From: JBILVQ01 sp044370375
GTDB taxonomy: Bacteria > Bacteroidota > Bacteroidia > UBA4408
Reading direction: 5' to 3'
DNA: 21,285 bases
Assembly: GCA_044370375.1 (NCBI GenBank)
Contig: JBILVQ010000027.1
Span: 1 to 21,285, forward strand
A program made the translations under genes and the position numbers. The notes under the pieces are model-generated. The model worked only from the letters and a program-made list of their open reading frames with translations. It had not been told where the DNA came from and did not search any database. Position 1 is the stretch's first letter. Every line of letters starts with the position of its first letter. Shown in pieces: positions 7,801 to 15,717 of this stretch.

Positions 7801-9411
7801 CTAAAGTAAGAAATCGGATGAAAGAAAATTGGATTTTCTTCCTTCAAGAATGGCCGACAAAAGTAAACGATTCACTTCGTTATCCTTACCGGCCACCATG
7901 GTTCTGATAGAAAATACACGCAAAGCGTCAAAAACACTCAGCGTGCCTTCGGCAGAATCCTTTCTCCCGTTGAAGGGATAAGTATCGGGACCACGCTGAC
8001 ATTGGCTGTTGATGTTCACCCTGCAAACCTGATTGACCAAGGGATCTACAAGGCTTGCAATCAAATCAGGATCGGTACCAAAAATACTCACCTGCTGTCC
8101 GTAATTGGACTCCACAATGTATTGAATGGGTTCAGAAACATTTCTAAAAGTGCGAATAGGAATGACCGGACCAAATTGCTCTTCGCGGTAAACGCGCATT
8201 GAGTCGTTCACCGGAAACAAAATGGCAGGACTAAAAAAGCTATGCTGAATTTTTCCGCCGGAAACATTCAATAATGCTGCACCCTTTTCGATGGCATCTT
8301 TTACCAAATCGGCCAGATAGGCAGGCTTTTCGGGCTCCGGCAAGGGCGTAATGGAAACAAGCTTATCCCATGGCATACCGGCCTGCAAGGCATTCACTTT
8401 ATCCACTAATTTTTTATTGAAGGCATCGGCTATTGCCTCATGTACAAACAGCAATTTAAGGGCAGTGCAGCGTTGACCATTGAAAGATAAAGTACCGGTA
8501 ACGCATTCTTCCACGGCCAAATCCAAATCGGCATCGGGTAAAATAATGGCCGGATTCTTTGCTTCAAGGCCCAAAACAGAGCGTAAACGATTCGGGCGTG
8601 GGTGCAATTTTTTCAAAGTGTTGGCCGTTTTGCTGGTCCCGATAAAAGCAAAAACATCAATTTTTCCGCTTTCCATCAAACGTCCGGCCGTATCCCGCCC
8701 ATGACCATAAATTACATTGATGACCCCTTTGGGAAAAGAATCCTTAAATGCATTGAGCAAGGGAGATAGCAATAAAATACCATGCTTGGCAGGTTTAAGA
8801 ATGACGCAATTGCCCATGATAAGGGCAGGAATAAGGGTGGTAAAGGTTTCGTTCAGCGGATAATTGTAGGGCCCCATGCAGAGCACAACCCCTAACGGAC
8901 CACGCCTAATTTGGGCATAAATTCCCTGCTCCTTCTGCAAGCGGGAAGAATCGCGATCCAAATTTTTATACGCTTCTATCGTATCGAGGATATAATCAAC
9001 GGTACGGTCAAACTCTTTTTCAGAATCCTTTAGCGTTTTACCAATTTCCCACATGAGGAGATTAACCACCTGATTCCGTTGTTCCTTCATGCGTTTCACA
9101 AAAGAAAGCATGTGGTTGATTCGGTTTTTTACGCTCATGGTGGGCCAAACACCACGGCCAAGATCGTAGGCTTTGGTGGCGGCCTCCAGCACCTCATCGG
9201 TAGCCGTGGCATCCAGCAGGGGAAAAGAGCCCAGCCGTAGCGGACTTAATCCCAAGGAAGAAGGCTGAAAAATAGGAGAAAAAACATCCTGCATGGCACC
9301 GGTCCAGGGTTTCATTTCCCCATTGACCAAAAAACTATTTTGCTCCACCACCGCAGGATGAAACTCCGGTGGCACATCGGAAAGTGCTGGAAATACAGTT
9401 GATTCAGACAT
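7801..9411 (-). CDS. gapN: Aldehyde dehydrogenase, GapN-like (non-phosphorylating NADP glyceraldehyde-3-phosphate dehydrogenase)
   Basis: A 536-residue aldehyde dehydrogenase superfamily enzyme, predicted to oxidise glyceraldehyde-3-phosphate directly to 3-phosphoglycerate with NADP, giving NADPH and bypassing the ATP-forming step. The catalytic Cys315 is in FNGQRCTALK and the general base Glu283 in GLEAKNP; PYNYPLNE carries the oxyanion Asn183, and LKPAKH the cofactor-binding Lys206. The C-terminal stretch INSQCQRGPDTYPFNGRKDS is what points to the GapN branch rather than to generic aldehyde dehydrogenases. The frame is open back to 9564, but the ATG at 9411 is the sensible start: the extra 51 residues are non-homologous looking and would cross the divergent regulator gene. 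First gene of the glucan operon, with a TATCTTTG box about 40 bases upstream. Substrate is inferred from family motifs. Confidence 0.85.
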   Translation of the reverse strand: MSESTVFPALSDVPPEFHPAVVEQNSFLVNGEMKPWTGAMQDVFSPIFQPSSLGLSPLRLGSFPLLDATATDEVLEAATKAYDLGRGVWPTMSVKNRINHMLSFVKRMKEQRNQVVNLLMWEIGKTLKDSEKEFDRTVDYILDTIEAYKNLDRDSSRLQKEQGIYAQIRRGPLGVVLCMGPYNYPLNETFTTLIPALIMGNCVILKPAKHGILLLSPLLNAFKDSFPKGVINVIYGHGRDTAGRLMESGKIDVFAFIGTSKTANTLKKLHPRPNRLRSVLGLEAKNPAIILPDADLDLAVEECVTGTLSFNGQRCTALKLLFVHEAIADAFNKKLVDKVNALQAGMPWDKLVSITPLPEPEKPAYLADLVKDAIEKGAALLNVSGGKIQHSFFSPAILFPVNDSMRVYREEQFGPVIPIRTFRNVSEPIQYIVESNYGQQVSIFGTDPDLIASLVDPLVNQVCRVNINSQCQRGPDTYPFNGRKDSAEGTLSVFDALRVFSIRTMVAGKDNEVNRLLLSAILEGRKSNFLSSDFLL

Positions 9412-9448
9412 ATTAAAATTTTTTTTGACCCTTTGGACAATCGTAACA

Positions 9449-9456
9449 CAAAGATA
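9449..9456 (-). promoter_or_regulatory. Predicted -7 box of the glucan operon promoter
   Basis: Read on the minus strand the sequence is TATCTTTG, an exact match to the Bacteroidota -7 consensus TAnnTTTG, 38 bases before the ATG of the GapN-like gene. The -33 region at the expected distance (TTAT) matches poorly, as expected of a promoter that may need an activator or is regulated. Two bases overlap the inverted repeat at 9455-9473. Confidence 0.55.
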
Positions 9457-9473
9457 GTGTATTTTTGACACTA
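9455..9473. promoter_or_regulatory. Palindromic operator candidate for the NUDIX regulator
   Basis: TAGTGT (9455-9460) and ACACTA (9468-9473) are perfect inverted repeats with a 7-base AT-rich centre, 19 bp in all. The element lies in the 73-bp spacer between the divergent regulator and the glucan operon. It overlaps the -7 boxes of both predicted promoters. A palindrome in this position next to a regulator gene is a typical autoregulated operator; the pairing with this particular protein is inferred from position only. Confidence 0.65.
9460..9467 (+). promoter_or_regulatory. Predicted -7 box of the NUDIX regulator gene
   Basis: TATTTTTG matches TAnnTTTG exactly and lies wholly in the centre of the inverted repeat, 17 bases before the ATG at 9485. 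A TTTG at 9432-9435 could serve as -33 element, but its 24-base spacing is longer than the usual 19-21. The transcript would have a very short leader. Confidence 0.45.
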
Positions 9474-9484
9474 AGATAATTATC

Positions 9485-10306
9485 ATGAAAAAAAAAGAAA
9501 GCCAAGCGGTAATAATTGGTGAGGAAAATGCTTTGACTAAATTTGCCGCGATGAATAGCAGCAAAACAGGCAGAAAAAATCAAAACCGGCATGTATCGGT
9601 AGATTGTGTGATTTTCGGTTTTGATGAAAGTGATTTAAAGGTATTGTTGATTGAAAGGAATTACGGGAAAGAAGGCATGGACAAGGCCGGGAAAGATTTG
9701 TTATTGCCCGGGGATTTGATTCTGGAGACAGAAAATTTAGACGAAGCGGCTGAGCGGGTATTGTATGAACTTACCTCGCTAAAGAATATTTATTTGGAAC
9801 AATTCCATGCATTTGGTGATCCGGAAAGGGTTCGCAAAAAGAGTGACCGTAAATGGCTCGAAAGTATCAGAGAGGAACCGGGTGCAAGAGTAATTACCAT
9901 TGCCTATTATAGTTTAATCAGGCCGGGACATTACACCCCGGAGGGTTCGTCCTTTGCCAAGAAAATTGGTTGGTATCCCGTGAATGATTTACCTGATTTA
10001 GGGTTCGACCACAATCAGATTGTTAAAAAAGGCTTGCAGGCCTTGCGCAGAAAGGTTCAGACCCATCCCATCGGTTACGAGTTATTGCCCAAAAAATTTA
10101 CTTTGGGGCAATTGCAAAAACTCTACGAAGCCATTTTAGGGAACAGCATGGACAAAAGAAATTTCAGACGAAAAATTCTTAACAAAGGCTTTGTAAAAGC
10201 ACTGAGTGAAAAACAAAGCCATGTTCCCCACAAGCGTGCCCAGTTGTATGAATTCGATCGTGCATTGTATTTAAAGGCCGACAAAGAAGAAGAAAGATAT
10301 TTTTAG
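9485..10306 (+). CDS. NUDIX-domain transcriptional regulator (NrtR/AraR-like)
   Basis: A 273-residue protein with a NUDIX-fold domain (about 35-170, from RHVSVDCVIFGFDESDLKVLLIER) followed by a winged-helix domain (about 195-265: PKKFTLGQLQKLYEAILG, then MDKRNFRRKILN). This arrangement is that of NrtR-type regulators, in which the NUDIX fold binds a ligand instead of hydrolysing it. In the Bacteroidota such proteins include a regulator of arabinose use. The Nudix box region (76-98) reads LDEAAERVLYEL and lacks the catalytic REuxEE pattern, supporting a non-enzymatic sensor. The gene diverges from the glucan operon, with a palindrome between them, so it most likely controls that operon and itself. 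A second ATG at 9551 would remove 22 poorly conserved-looking residues. Ligand unknown: a sugar, sugar phosphate or nucleotide-linked metabolite. Confidence 0.88.
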   Translation: MKKKESQAVIIGEENALTKFAAMNSSKTGRKNQNRHVSVDCVIFGFDESDLKVLLIERNYGKEGMDKAGKDLLLPGDLILETENLDEAAERVLYELTSLKNIYLEQFHAFGDPERVRKKSDRKWLESIREEPGARVITIAYYSLIRPGHYTPEGSSFAKKIGWYPVNDLPDLGFDHNQIVKKGLQALRRKVQTHPIGYELLPKKFTLGQLQKLYEAILGNSMDKRNFRRKILNKGFVKALSEKQSHVPHKRAQLYEFDRALYLKADKEEERYF

Positions 10307-10588
10307 GAATAACATTACTTTCTTTTTCAGCATCCACATTATTTCTATAATTCTTTGCTTAACCAAAGGAATTAATCCATTTTGAAAAGCCCTGTAGAAG
10401 ACTAACTGCACAAGGTTTTTGAAAATATTCATGTTTGGTATAAATCCATCATGTAATCGATTAAACACGGAATAATTCCTGTGTAATTCAACGCTTGCCT
10501 CCAACCCTATTGTAAAGGGAGAATAAATTTAGACCAAGGTCAAAAAGGTATAGTCTATCCTCAATAATTATGTTTAATTTTAAGCCAT

Positions 10589-12055
10589 ATGAAATCAATA
10601 ATTTCAACGGTATTGTTTCTTCTGATTTTCCTATTTGGAATTAAAGTCAATGCACAAAAACAAGCCAACATTTGGTATTTTGGCGATGAGGGAGCCGGAT
10701 TAGATTTTAACAATGAGTGTGACCCGGTGGTACTAACCGATGGCAACATGAGAGCCTTTGAAGGTTGTGCCTGCATTTCGGATGCCAACACCGGACAGTT
10801 ATTGTTTTGTACCAACTCAGAACGAGTGTGGAATAAAAACCACGATAGCATTCCTAATTCCTACCTCTTGTATGGAGGCAATACCATCACACAGGTAATG
10901 ATTATCCCTAAACCGGGCTCAACCACCCTTTATTACATTTTCACCGGTGACGCTCAAGCAGGACTCGTCAATGTGCCTCCTTCCGGTTACCGATTCCATA
11001 TGGTGGACATGGCCATGAACAACGGACTTGGTGGCATGGTGTTCAAGGACAGTGTTCTTTTTCCAACACCTGTAAGCGAAAAAGTAACAGCCATACCCCA
11101 CGCCAATGGAACTGACTATTGGATCATCGGGCATAGCTATAACTCCAATGACTATTTGTCCTTTCAGGTAAGCGCATCCGGGGTTCACACTACGCCTGTT
11201 ATTTCCAGCATTGGAAAAATACATGATTACACAGGCTCGGATGCCATTGGCGAGATGAAGCCCTCCCCTAATGGTAACAAAATAGCCGCTGTTACCCTTG
11301 GCAAACCCGATTTAGAATTGTTTGATTTTAACAAGGCAACAGGCCAATTAAGCAACCTAATTACACTGCCTGAAGCAGGCGCTTATAACCCCTCTGCAGG
11401 AGGCATCGGCTCATTGTATGGTTTGTCTTTTTCACCCAACAATTCATTTCTTTACGCAAGTCAGTGGTGCTCCGGCTTTTTTAATCTCTCCGGAAAAATT
11501 ATTCAATACAATGTTTCATCCAACGATTCGGCCACCATTCAAAACTCAAGGGTCAATGTATTTACGGTACCCAACATCAGTTTTTATTCCATGAAGCTTG
11601 CCCCGGATGGAAAAATTTATGTAGCACACCATTTTTCAGGACCCTCCAGTGGATACTTGGGCGTGATTAACCATCCTAATTCAGCGGGATTAAGTTGCAA
11701 TTATGTTGACTCCGCCATTTTCCTCAATGGATTGGAAGGCGGATGGGGTTTGAACAATGTGATGGAATATGGCCTTTACTGCAATAAACTAAATACGGCT
11801 CAGGAAAAAGAAAGCGAATATTTTTTTAGCCTACGCCCCAATCCTGCCCAAGCGCAGGTAGATCTCGAGTTTCACGAAATCCAAAACAAGGGTACTGTTT
11901 ATCTTTCCGACCTGATGGGCAATACCCTTCGCAGTTATCCATTCTCAGGAAAAAACCTTCGTCTTGACCTTTCAAGCTTCAGTCCCGGCATATACCTATT
12001 GCATGGCATTGATGAGCAAAATCATCACTTCAAGACCAAATTGATAAAGCAGTAA
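10589..12055 (+). CDS. Secreted T9SS-sorted protein, propeller-like
   Basis: A 488-residue exported protein. Residues 1-22 are a signal peptide (VLFLLIFLFGIKVNAQ, cut after NA). The body starts QANIWYFGDEGAGLDF and shows repeated blade-like segments (GEMKPSPNGNKIAAV, LSFSPNNSFLYAS, MKLAPDGKIYVAH), suggesting a beta-propeller. The last 75 or so residues (FFSLRPNPAQAQVDLEF ... YLSDLMGNTLRSY ... LSSFSPGIYLLH ... KTKLIKQ) form a type A T9SS C-terminal sorting domain, so the protein should be passed over the outer membrane and either released or attached to the cell surface. Such proteins occur in large numbers in gliding Bacteroidota; no enzymatic motif is visible and the role is unknown. It stands alone: TATGTTTA at 10569-10576 is a near match to the -7 box. 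Sorting-domain call is strong, propeller call moderate. Confidence 0.87.
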   Translation: MKSIISTVLFLLIFLFGIKVNAQKQANIWYFGDEGAGLDFNNECDPVVLTDGNMRAFEGCACISDANTGQLLFCTNSERVWNKNHDSIPNSYLLYGGNTITQVMIIPKPGSTTLYYIFTGDAQAGLVNVPPSGYRFHMVDMAMNNGLGGMVFKDSVLFPTPVSEKVTAIPHANGTDYWIIGHSYNSNDYLSFQVSASGVHTTPVISSIGKIHDYTGSDAIGEMKPSPNGNKIAAVTLGKPDLELFDFNKATGQLSNLITLPEAGAYNPSAGGIGSLYGLSFSPNNSFLYASQWCSGFFNLSGKIIQYNVSSNDSATIQNSRVNVFTVPNISFYSMKLAPDGKIYVAHHFSGPSSGYLGVINHPNSAGLSCNYVDSAIFLNGLEGGWGLNNVMEYGLYCNKLNTAQEKESEYFFSLRPNPAQAQVDLEFHEIQNKGTVYLSDLMGNTLRSYPFSGKNLRLDLSSFSPGIYLLHGIDEQNHHFKTKLIKQ

Positions 12056-12056
12056 A

Positions 12057-12076
12057 TTTGTTAACGGCATAACAAA
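12057..12076. terminator. Weak stem-loop after the T9SS protein gene
   Basis: TTTGTTA (12057-12063) pairs with TAACAAA (12070-12076) around a 6-base loop, two bases after the stop codon. The stem is AT-rich and no T-run follows on the plus strand, so termination here is uncertain. Confidence 0.3.
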
Positions 12077-12225
12077 ATCGAAACCCTCCTAAGGCGGCAG
12101 TTACAAAGCCTTTCATCAACGTACAAAAGGGGTTTTACCTTTTTCAAAAAGAGAAACTACAGGTCAGAAAAAATGAAATTCTCCTCTTTTTTTTCTTCCT
12201 TCAGGATGTTTTTGTAATTTTCCCT

Positions 12226-12233
12226 TAGGTTTG
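12226..12233 (+). promoter_or_regulatory. Predicted -7 box for panB
   Basis: TAGGTTTG fits TAnnTTTG and lies 16 bases before the panB ATG. No TTTG is found at the usual -33 distance (the nearest, 12211-12214, is only 11 bases away), so the match is partial. Confidence 0.4.
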
Positions 12234-12249
12234 CACAAATTAGTTGCCC

Positions 12250-13065
12250 ATGTCGATTCACAAAGAAATAAAAAAGGTTACCACCAATACCTTGCTGGAA
12301 CTAAAAAGAGCAGGAGAAAAAATTTCGATGCTTACTGCCTATGATTATACCTTAGCGCAAATCATTGACAAAGCAGGGATTGAGGTAATCCTTGTTGGAG
12401 ATTCAGCCTCCAATGTAATGGCGGGCCACGAAACCACACTTCCAATTACCCTAGATCAAATGATCTATCATGCATCCTCCGTTATTCGTGCCGTTGAGAG
12501 AGCATTGGTGGTGGTGGATCTTCCCTTTGGTTCGTACCAGGGAAATTCGAAAGAAGCACTCACCTCTGCCATTCGTGTGATGAAAGAATCGGGGGCACAT
12601 GCCATTAAAATGGAGGGAGGAGAAGAAATTATTGAATCGATCAAAAGAATTCTTTCGGCCGGAATTCCGGTGATGGGCCATCTTGGCTTAACACCACAAT
12701 CCATTTACAAATTCGGGACCTATGCTGTTCGGGCCAAAGAAAAAGATGAGGCCGACCGCGTAATTCAAGATGCCAAATTGTTAGAACAAGCAGGGTGTTT
12801 TGCCATTGTGCTGGAAAAAATTCCGGCTCATTTGGCCACCAAGATTGCACAAAGCGTGCAGGTGCCTGTGATTGGCATTGGTGCAGGAAATGGTGTGGAC
12901 GGCCAAGTACTTGTATTGCATGATATGTTGGGATTAAACGTAGAATTTAAACCACGTTTTTTACGCAGATACCTTAATTTGTTTGATGAAATCACCGGTG
13001 CTGTGGGCCAATATGTAAAGGATGTGAAGAGCGCTGATTTCCCCAATGAAAACGAACAATACTGA
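12250..13065 (+). CDS. panB: 3-methyl-2-oxobutanoate hydroxymethyltransferase
   Basis: A 271-residue enzyme, full length for PanB, catalysing the first committed step of pantothenate synthesis: 5,10-methylene-THF plus 2-oxoisovalerate to ketopantoate, in the cytoplasm. Visible motifs are SMLTAYDYTLAQIIDKAG, VGDSASNVMAGHETTLP with metal-binding Asp51, VVVDLPFGSY with Asp90, IKMEGG with Lys120/Glu122, GHLGLTPQS, the catalytic Glu189 in VLEKIP, and IGIGAG. The ATG at 12250 is preferred to the in-frame TTG six bases upstream. The pseudouridine synthase gene follows after 5 bp and the peptidase after another 7, so the three are probably one transcript, without an obvious shared function; panC is not in the window. 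Confidence 0.97.
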   Translation: MSIHKEIKKVTTNTLLELKRAGEKISMLTAYDYTLAQIIDKAGIEVILVGDSASNVMAGHETTLPITLDQMIYHASSVIRAVERALVVVDLPFGSYQGNSKEALTSAIRVMKESGAHAIKMEGGEEIIESIKRILSAGIPVMGHLGLTPQSIYKFGTYAVRAKEKDEADRVIQDAKLLEQAGCFAIVLEKIPAHLATKIAQSVQVPVIGIGAGNGVDGQVLVLHDMLGLNVEFKPRFLRRYLNLFDEITGAVGQYVKDVKSADFPNENEQY

Positions 13066-13070
13066 AATCA

Positions 13071-13787
13071 TTGCTGTTGAGCACCTCAAAAAATTCTCCC
13101 CCCGGCTTTGATGCTTCGCAAGTTGTTTTTGAAGACAACCACCTGATTGCTATCAATAAAAAATCGGGACAAATTGTGCAAGGCGACAAAACAGGAGATG
13201 TTCCGTTAAGTGAACTGCTAAAAATTTTCCTGAAAGAAAAGTATCAAAAACCAGGAAACGTTTTTTGTGGCGTAATTCACCGACTCGACCGGCCTGTCAC
13301 CGGCCTTGTTTTATTTGCCAAAACCAGCAAGGGTTTGAGCAGGATGAATGATTTGTTCAGGGATCGCAAAACCGAAAAAATCTACTTAGCGGTGGTTAAA
13401 AACAAGCCACCGCAAACGCAAGGAACCTTAATTCACTTTTTGAAAAAAAACGAAAAACAAAACAAATCCTATGCCTTTCAAAAAGCCATGGAAGGCGCTT
13501 TAGAATGCCGATTGGATTATCAACTATTAGGCTCATCAGACAATTTTCATGTATTGCAGGTAAATCCGCATACGGGTCGTCACCATCAAATCAGGGTTCA
13601 ATTGGCCAGCATGGGTTGTCCTATTAAGGGCGACCTGAAATATGGATATGACCGCAGCAATCCCGATGGAAGCATTCATTTGCATGCATGGAAACTAAAC
13701 TTTCAGCATCCGGTTTCGGACAATGTCCTAAATTTATTGGCAACACCACCTGATGAAAAAATATGGAATTTGTTTGATCTCCAATAA
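13071..13787 (+). CDS. RluA/RluD-family pseudouridine synthase
   Basis: A 238-residue RNA pseudouridine synthase that converts uridine to pseudouridine in rRNA or tRNA. The catalytic motif HRLDRPVTG (70-78) carries Asp73; YLAVV, RLDYQLLG and HTGRHHQIRVQLA, then PIKGDLKYG, are the other conserved blocks. There is no N-terminal S4 domain, as in the short RluA-like branch. Which RNA position it modifies cannot be told. The frame has no ATG before the catalytic core: TTG at 13071 is the most likely start. An ATG at 13046, overlapping the panB end, opens a different frame that stops after 21 codons; one surplus base in the A6 or C6 run at about 13087-13102 would join it to this gene. Function is safe, the N-terminus is not. 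Confidence 0.9.
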   Translation: MLLSTSKNSPPGFDASQVVFEDNHLIAINKKSGQIVQGDKTGDVPLSELLKIFLKEKYQKPGNVFCGVIHRLDRPVTGLVLFAKTSKGLSRMNDLFRDRKTEKIYLAVVKNKPPQTQGTLIHFLKKNEKQNKSYAFQKAMEGALECRLDYQLLGSSDNFHVLQVNPHTGRHHQIRVQLASMGCPIKGDLKYGYDRSNPDGSIHLHAWKLNFQHPVSDNVLNLLATPPDEKIWNLFDLQ

Positions 13788-13794
13788 AACTGTT

Positions 13795-15180
13795 ATGAAG
13801 AAAAAAAACATAATGCTTTCTGTGTTGTTGGGTTTAGCGCTTAGCATTCATGCACAGGAAAGAAACGACTCCTTGATGTTGGCGAACATCTACCGCGATG
13901 CTTTAACCAAAAGCGATTGTTACAGAACGCTGGAATACCTATCGAACAAGATTGGCGGGCGTTTGGCAGGATCGCCACAGGCTGCTGCTGCGGTTGAATA
14001 CACCAAACAGGTAATGCAGCAATATGGTTTTGATACTGTTTTTCTGCAACCGGTGATGGTACCGCATTGGGTTAGAGGAGAAAAAGAAATTGCAGCCATT
14101 ATAAATCCTGCCACTTTGGGTCGTGAAGAGGTAAAAATATGTGCTTTGGGCGGATCCATTGCAACAGCGGAGGCCGGATTGAGTGCAGCAGTGATAGAAG
14201 TAAAGTCATTTGATGAATTAAAAAAATTAGGAAAGAAAGGGGTTCAAGGAAAAATTGTTTTTTTCAACCGTCCGATGGACCCATCACATTTACTGACCTT
14301 TCATGCCTATGGTGAAGCGGTTGATCAGCGATGGAAAGGCGCCATGGAAGCGGCACAATATGGAGCTGTAGGTGTTGTGGTGCGTTCCATGACCTTGGCA
14401 TTGGATGATGAACCGCATACAGGATCTATGGCTTATGTAGATTCCTTGCCTAAAATTCCTGCCTGTGCCATCAGCACACTTGGCGCAGAACGATTGAGCA
14501 AGGTATTAAAAGCAAATCCGAATACCTCCTTTTATTTAAAAATGAATTGCGAAACCTTGCCCGATGAACTCTCTTACAATGTAGTTGGAGAAATCAGAGG
14601 AAAAGAAAACCCGAAAAATATCATTGTAGTGGGTGGGCATCTGGATGCCTGGGACAATGGTGATGGAGCTCATGATGACGGGGCAGGCTGTGTGCAAAGC
14701 ATAGAGGCCATTCGTATTTTGAAAAATCTAAAATACAACAACCAGAACACCTTGCGGGTGGTGATGTTTATGAACGAAGAAAACGGGCTCAGGGGAGGAA
14801 AAAAATATGCAGAGTTGGCCAAAATTAATCGTGAGTACCATGTTGCGGCCATCGAGTCGGACGCAGGAGGATTCACCCCAAGGGGATTCAGCATAGAGGC
14901 CGATGATGTTTTCAAAAAGAGAATTCGCAAGCTAAAAATACTGTTGGAGCCTTATGGCTTGCATGATTTTAGTGAAGATGGTGGAGGTGCCGACATATCA
15001 CCCTTGAAAAAAGAATTCACCACTCCCCTGCTTGGATTGATGCCGGATTCTCAGCGTTATTTCGACATACACCATACAGCTGCTGACACCTTTGAAAAAA
15101 TCAACAAGCGGGAATTAGAATTAGGAGCTGCGGCCATGGCGGCCATGGTTTACCTGTTGGATGGGATGGATTTTAAATAA
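13795..15180 (+). CDS. Exported M28-family zinc peptidase (carboxypeptidase Q-like)
   Basis: A 461-residue secreted metallopeptidase. Residues 1-20 are a signal peptide (MLSVLLGLALSIHA, cut before QERND). Between about 100 and 255 lies an inserted PA-like segment (GKIVFFNRP, AAQYGAVGVVVRS). The M28 catalytic part starts near NVVGEIRG and shows the di-zinc set: His282 in GGHLDAWD, Asp294 in GAHDDGAG, the base/ligand pair Glu328-Glu329 in FMNEENG, Asp356 in ESDAGG and His427 in IHHTAADT. The domain order resembles plasma glutamate carboxypeptidase/carboxypeptidase Q; it probably trims peptides in the periplasm or outside. The ATG at 13795 is chosen because it places the signal peptide at the N-terminus; an upstream in-frame ATG at 13753 lies inside the preceding gene. 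It follows the pseudouridine synthase gene by 7 bp. Confidence 0.93.
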   Translation: MKKKNIMLSVLLGLALSIHAQERNDSLMLANIYRDALTKSDCYRTLEYLSNKIGGRLAGSPQAAAAVEYTKQVMQQYGFDTVFLQPVMVPHWVRGEKEIAAIINPATLGREEVKICALGGSIATAEAGLSAAVIEVKSFDELKKLGKKGVQGKIVFFNRPMDPSHLLTFHAYGEAVDQRWKGAMEAAQYGAVGVVVRSMTLALDDEPHTGSMAYVDSLPKIPACAISTLGAERLSKVLKANPNTSFYLKMNCETLPDELSYNVVGEIRGKENPKNIIVVGGHLDAWDNGDGAHDDGAGCVQSIEAIRILKNLKYNNQNTLRVVMFMNEENGLRGGKKYAELAKINREYHVAAIESDAGGFTPRGFSIEADDVFKKRIRKLKILLEPYGLHDFSEDGGGADISPLKKEFTTPLLGLMPDSQRYFDIHHTAADTFEKINKRELELGAAAMAAMVYLLDGMDFK

Positions 15181-15593
15181 CAGCAAGCGTCTTATCATTC
15201 AGATCATTCGGGTAAAACGGTTGAGAGAAAAAGCATTTAAGGATGCAAGGCTTTCTGCTTACTTTGGGTGATTGAAATTTGAAAACGGGGAAAAATATAG
15301 ATAGATTTAGAGATGATGCGGGAAGGTTTAAGCAAGAGGACAATACTCAAAAACAAAAGACGAAAGAATTAGAAATTAAGCATTCTAAATGGCTGGTTTA
15401 ACAAAAAAACGGCAACTTCTGTGCTTCTGAATTAGCCAAGAAGTCAGCCGGCAAGATTAAACCTCAACATTCCACATCCATGTTTGCCGGTGTGCATTGA
15501 GCTTGCCCCAACCCTAGGGACTTATTAGGCCAATCATTTAGTAAATCTGGTCACACAATGGCCCAATTTCAAAGAATTGTTAATTCAAAGACA

Positions 15594-15613
15594 TCAAAAC
15601 CACGAGGTTTTGA
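15594..15613. repeat. Perfect 8-bp inverted repeat, 4-base loop
   Basis: TCAAAACC, loop ACGA, GGTTTTGA. The stem is strong enough to form an RNA hairpin or to serve as a dyad binding site. No T-run follows, so it is a poor terminator. It lies about 95 bases before the predicted promoter of the small bicistron. Confidence 0.6.
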
Positions 15614-15688
15614 ACCCATATCGGCAACAGTGGTAATAAAAAGCTTGAATACCAGAAAGAATCATTAAAACAAAAGGCTGGGAATTAT

Positions 15689-15717
15689 TTTGAAAAACCG
15701 CAAAAAAAATATTTTTG
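15689..15717 (+). promoter_or_regulatory. Promoter candidate for the small bicistron
   Basis: TTTG (15689-15692) and TATTTTTG (15710-15717) match the Bacteroidota -33 and -7 elements with a 17-base spacer, a little short of the usual 19. The leader to the ATG at 15817 would be about 90 bases. Confidence 0.4.

Noticed and set aside
10271..10504. 77-codon minus-strand frame between the NUDIX gene and the T9SS gene
   Set aside because: It overlaps the end of the NUDIX gene, has low-complexity hydrophobic composition and no motif or clear promoter; judged chance.
15600..15630. tRNA T-arm-like sequence (GGTTTTGAACCC)
   Set aside because: The T-loop does not match the consensus and no acceptor, D or anticodon stems can be formed around it.
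15558..15668. 36-codon plus-strand frame (MAQFQRIVNSKTSKPRGFEP...)
   Set aside because: It reads fairly like protein but is too short, and it contains the 8-bp inverted repeat; no start signal or coupling supports it.
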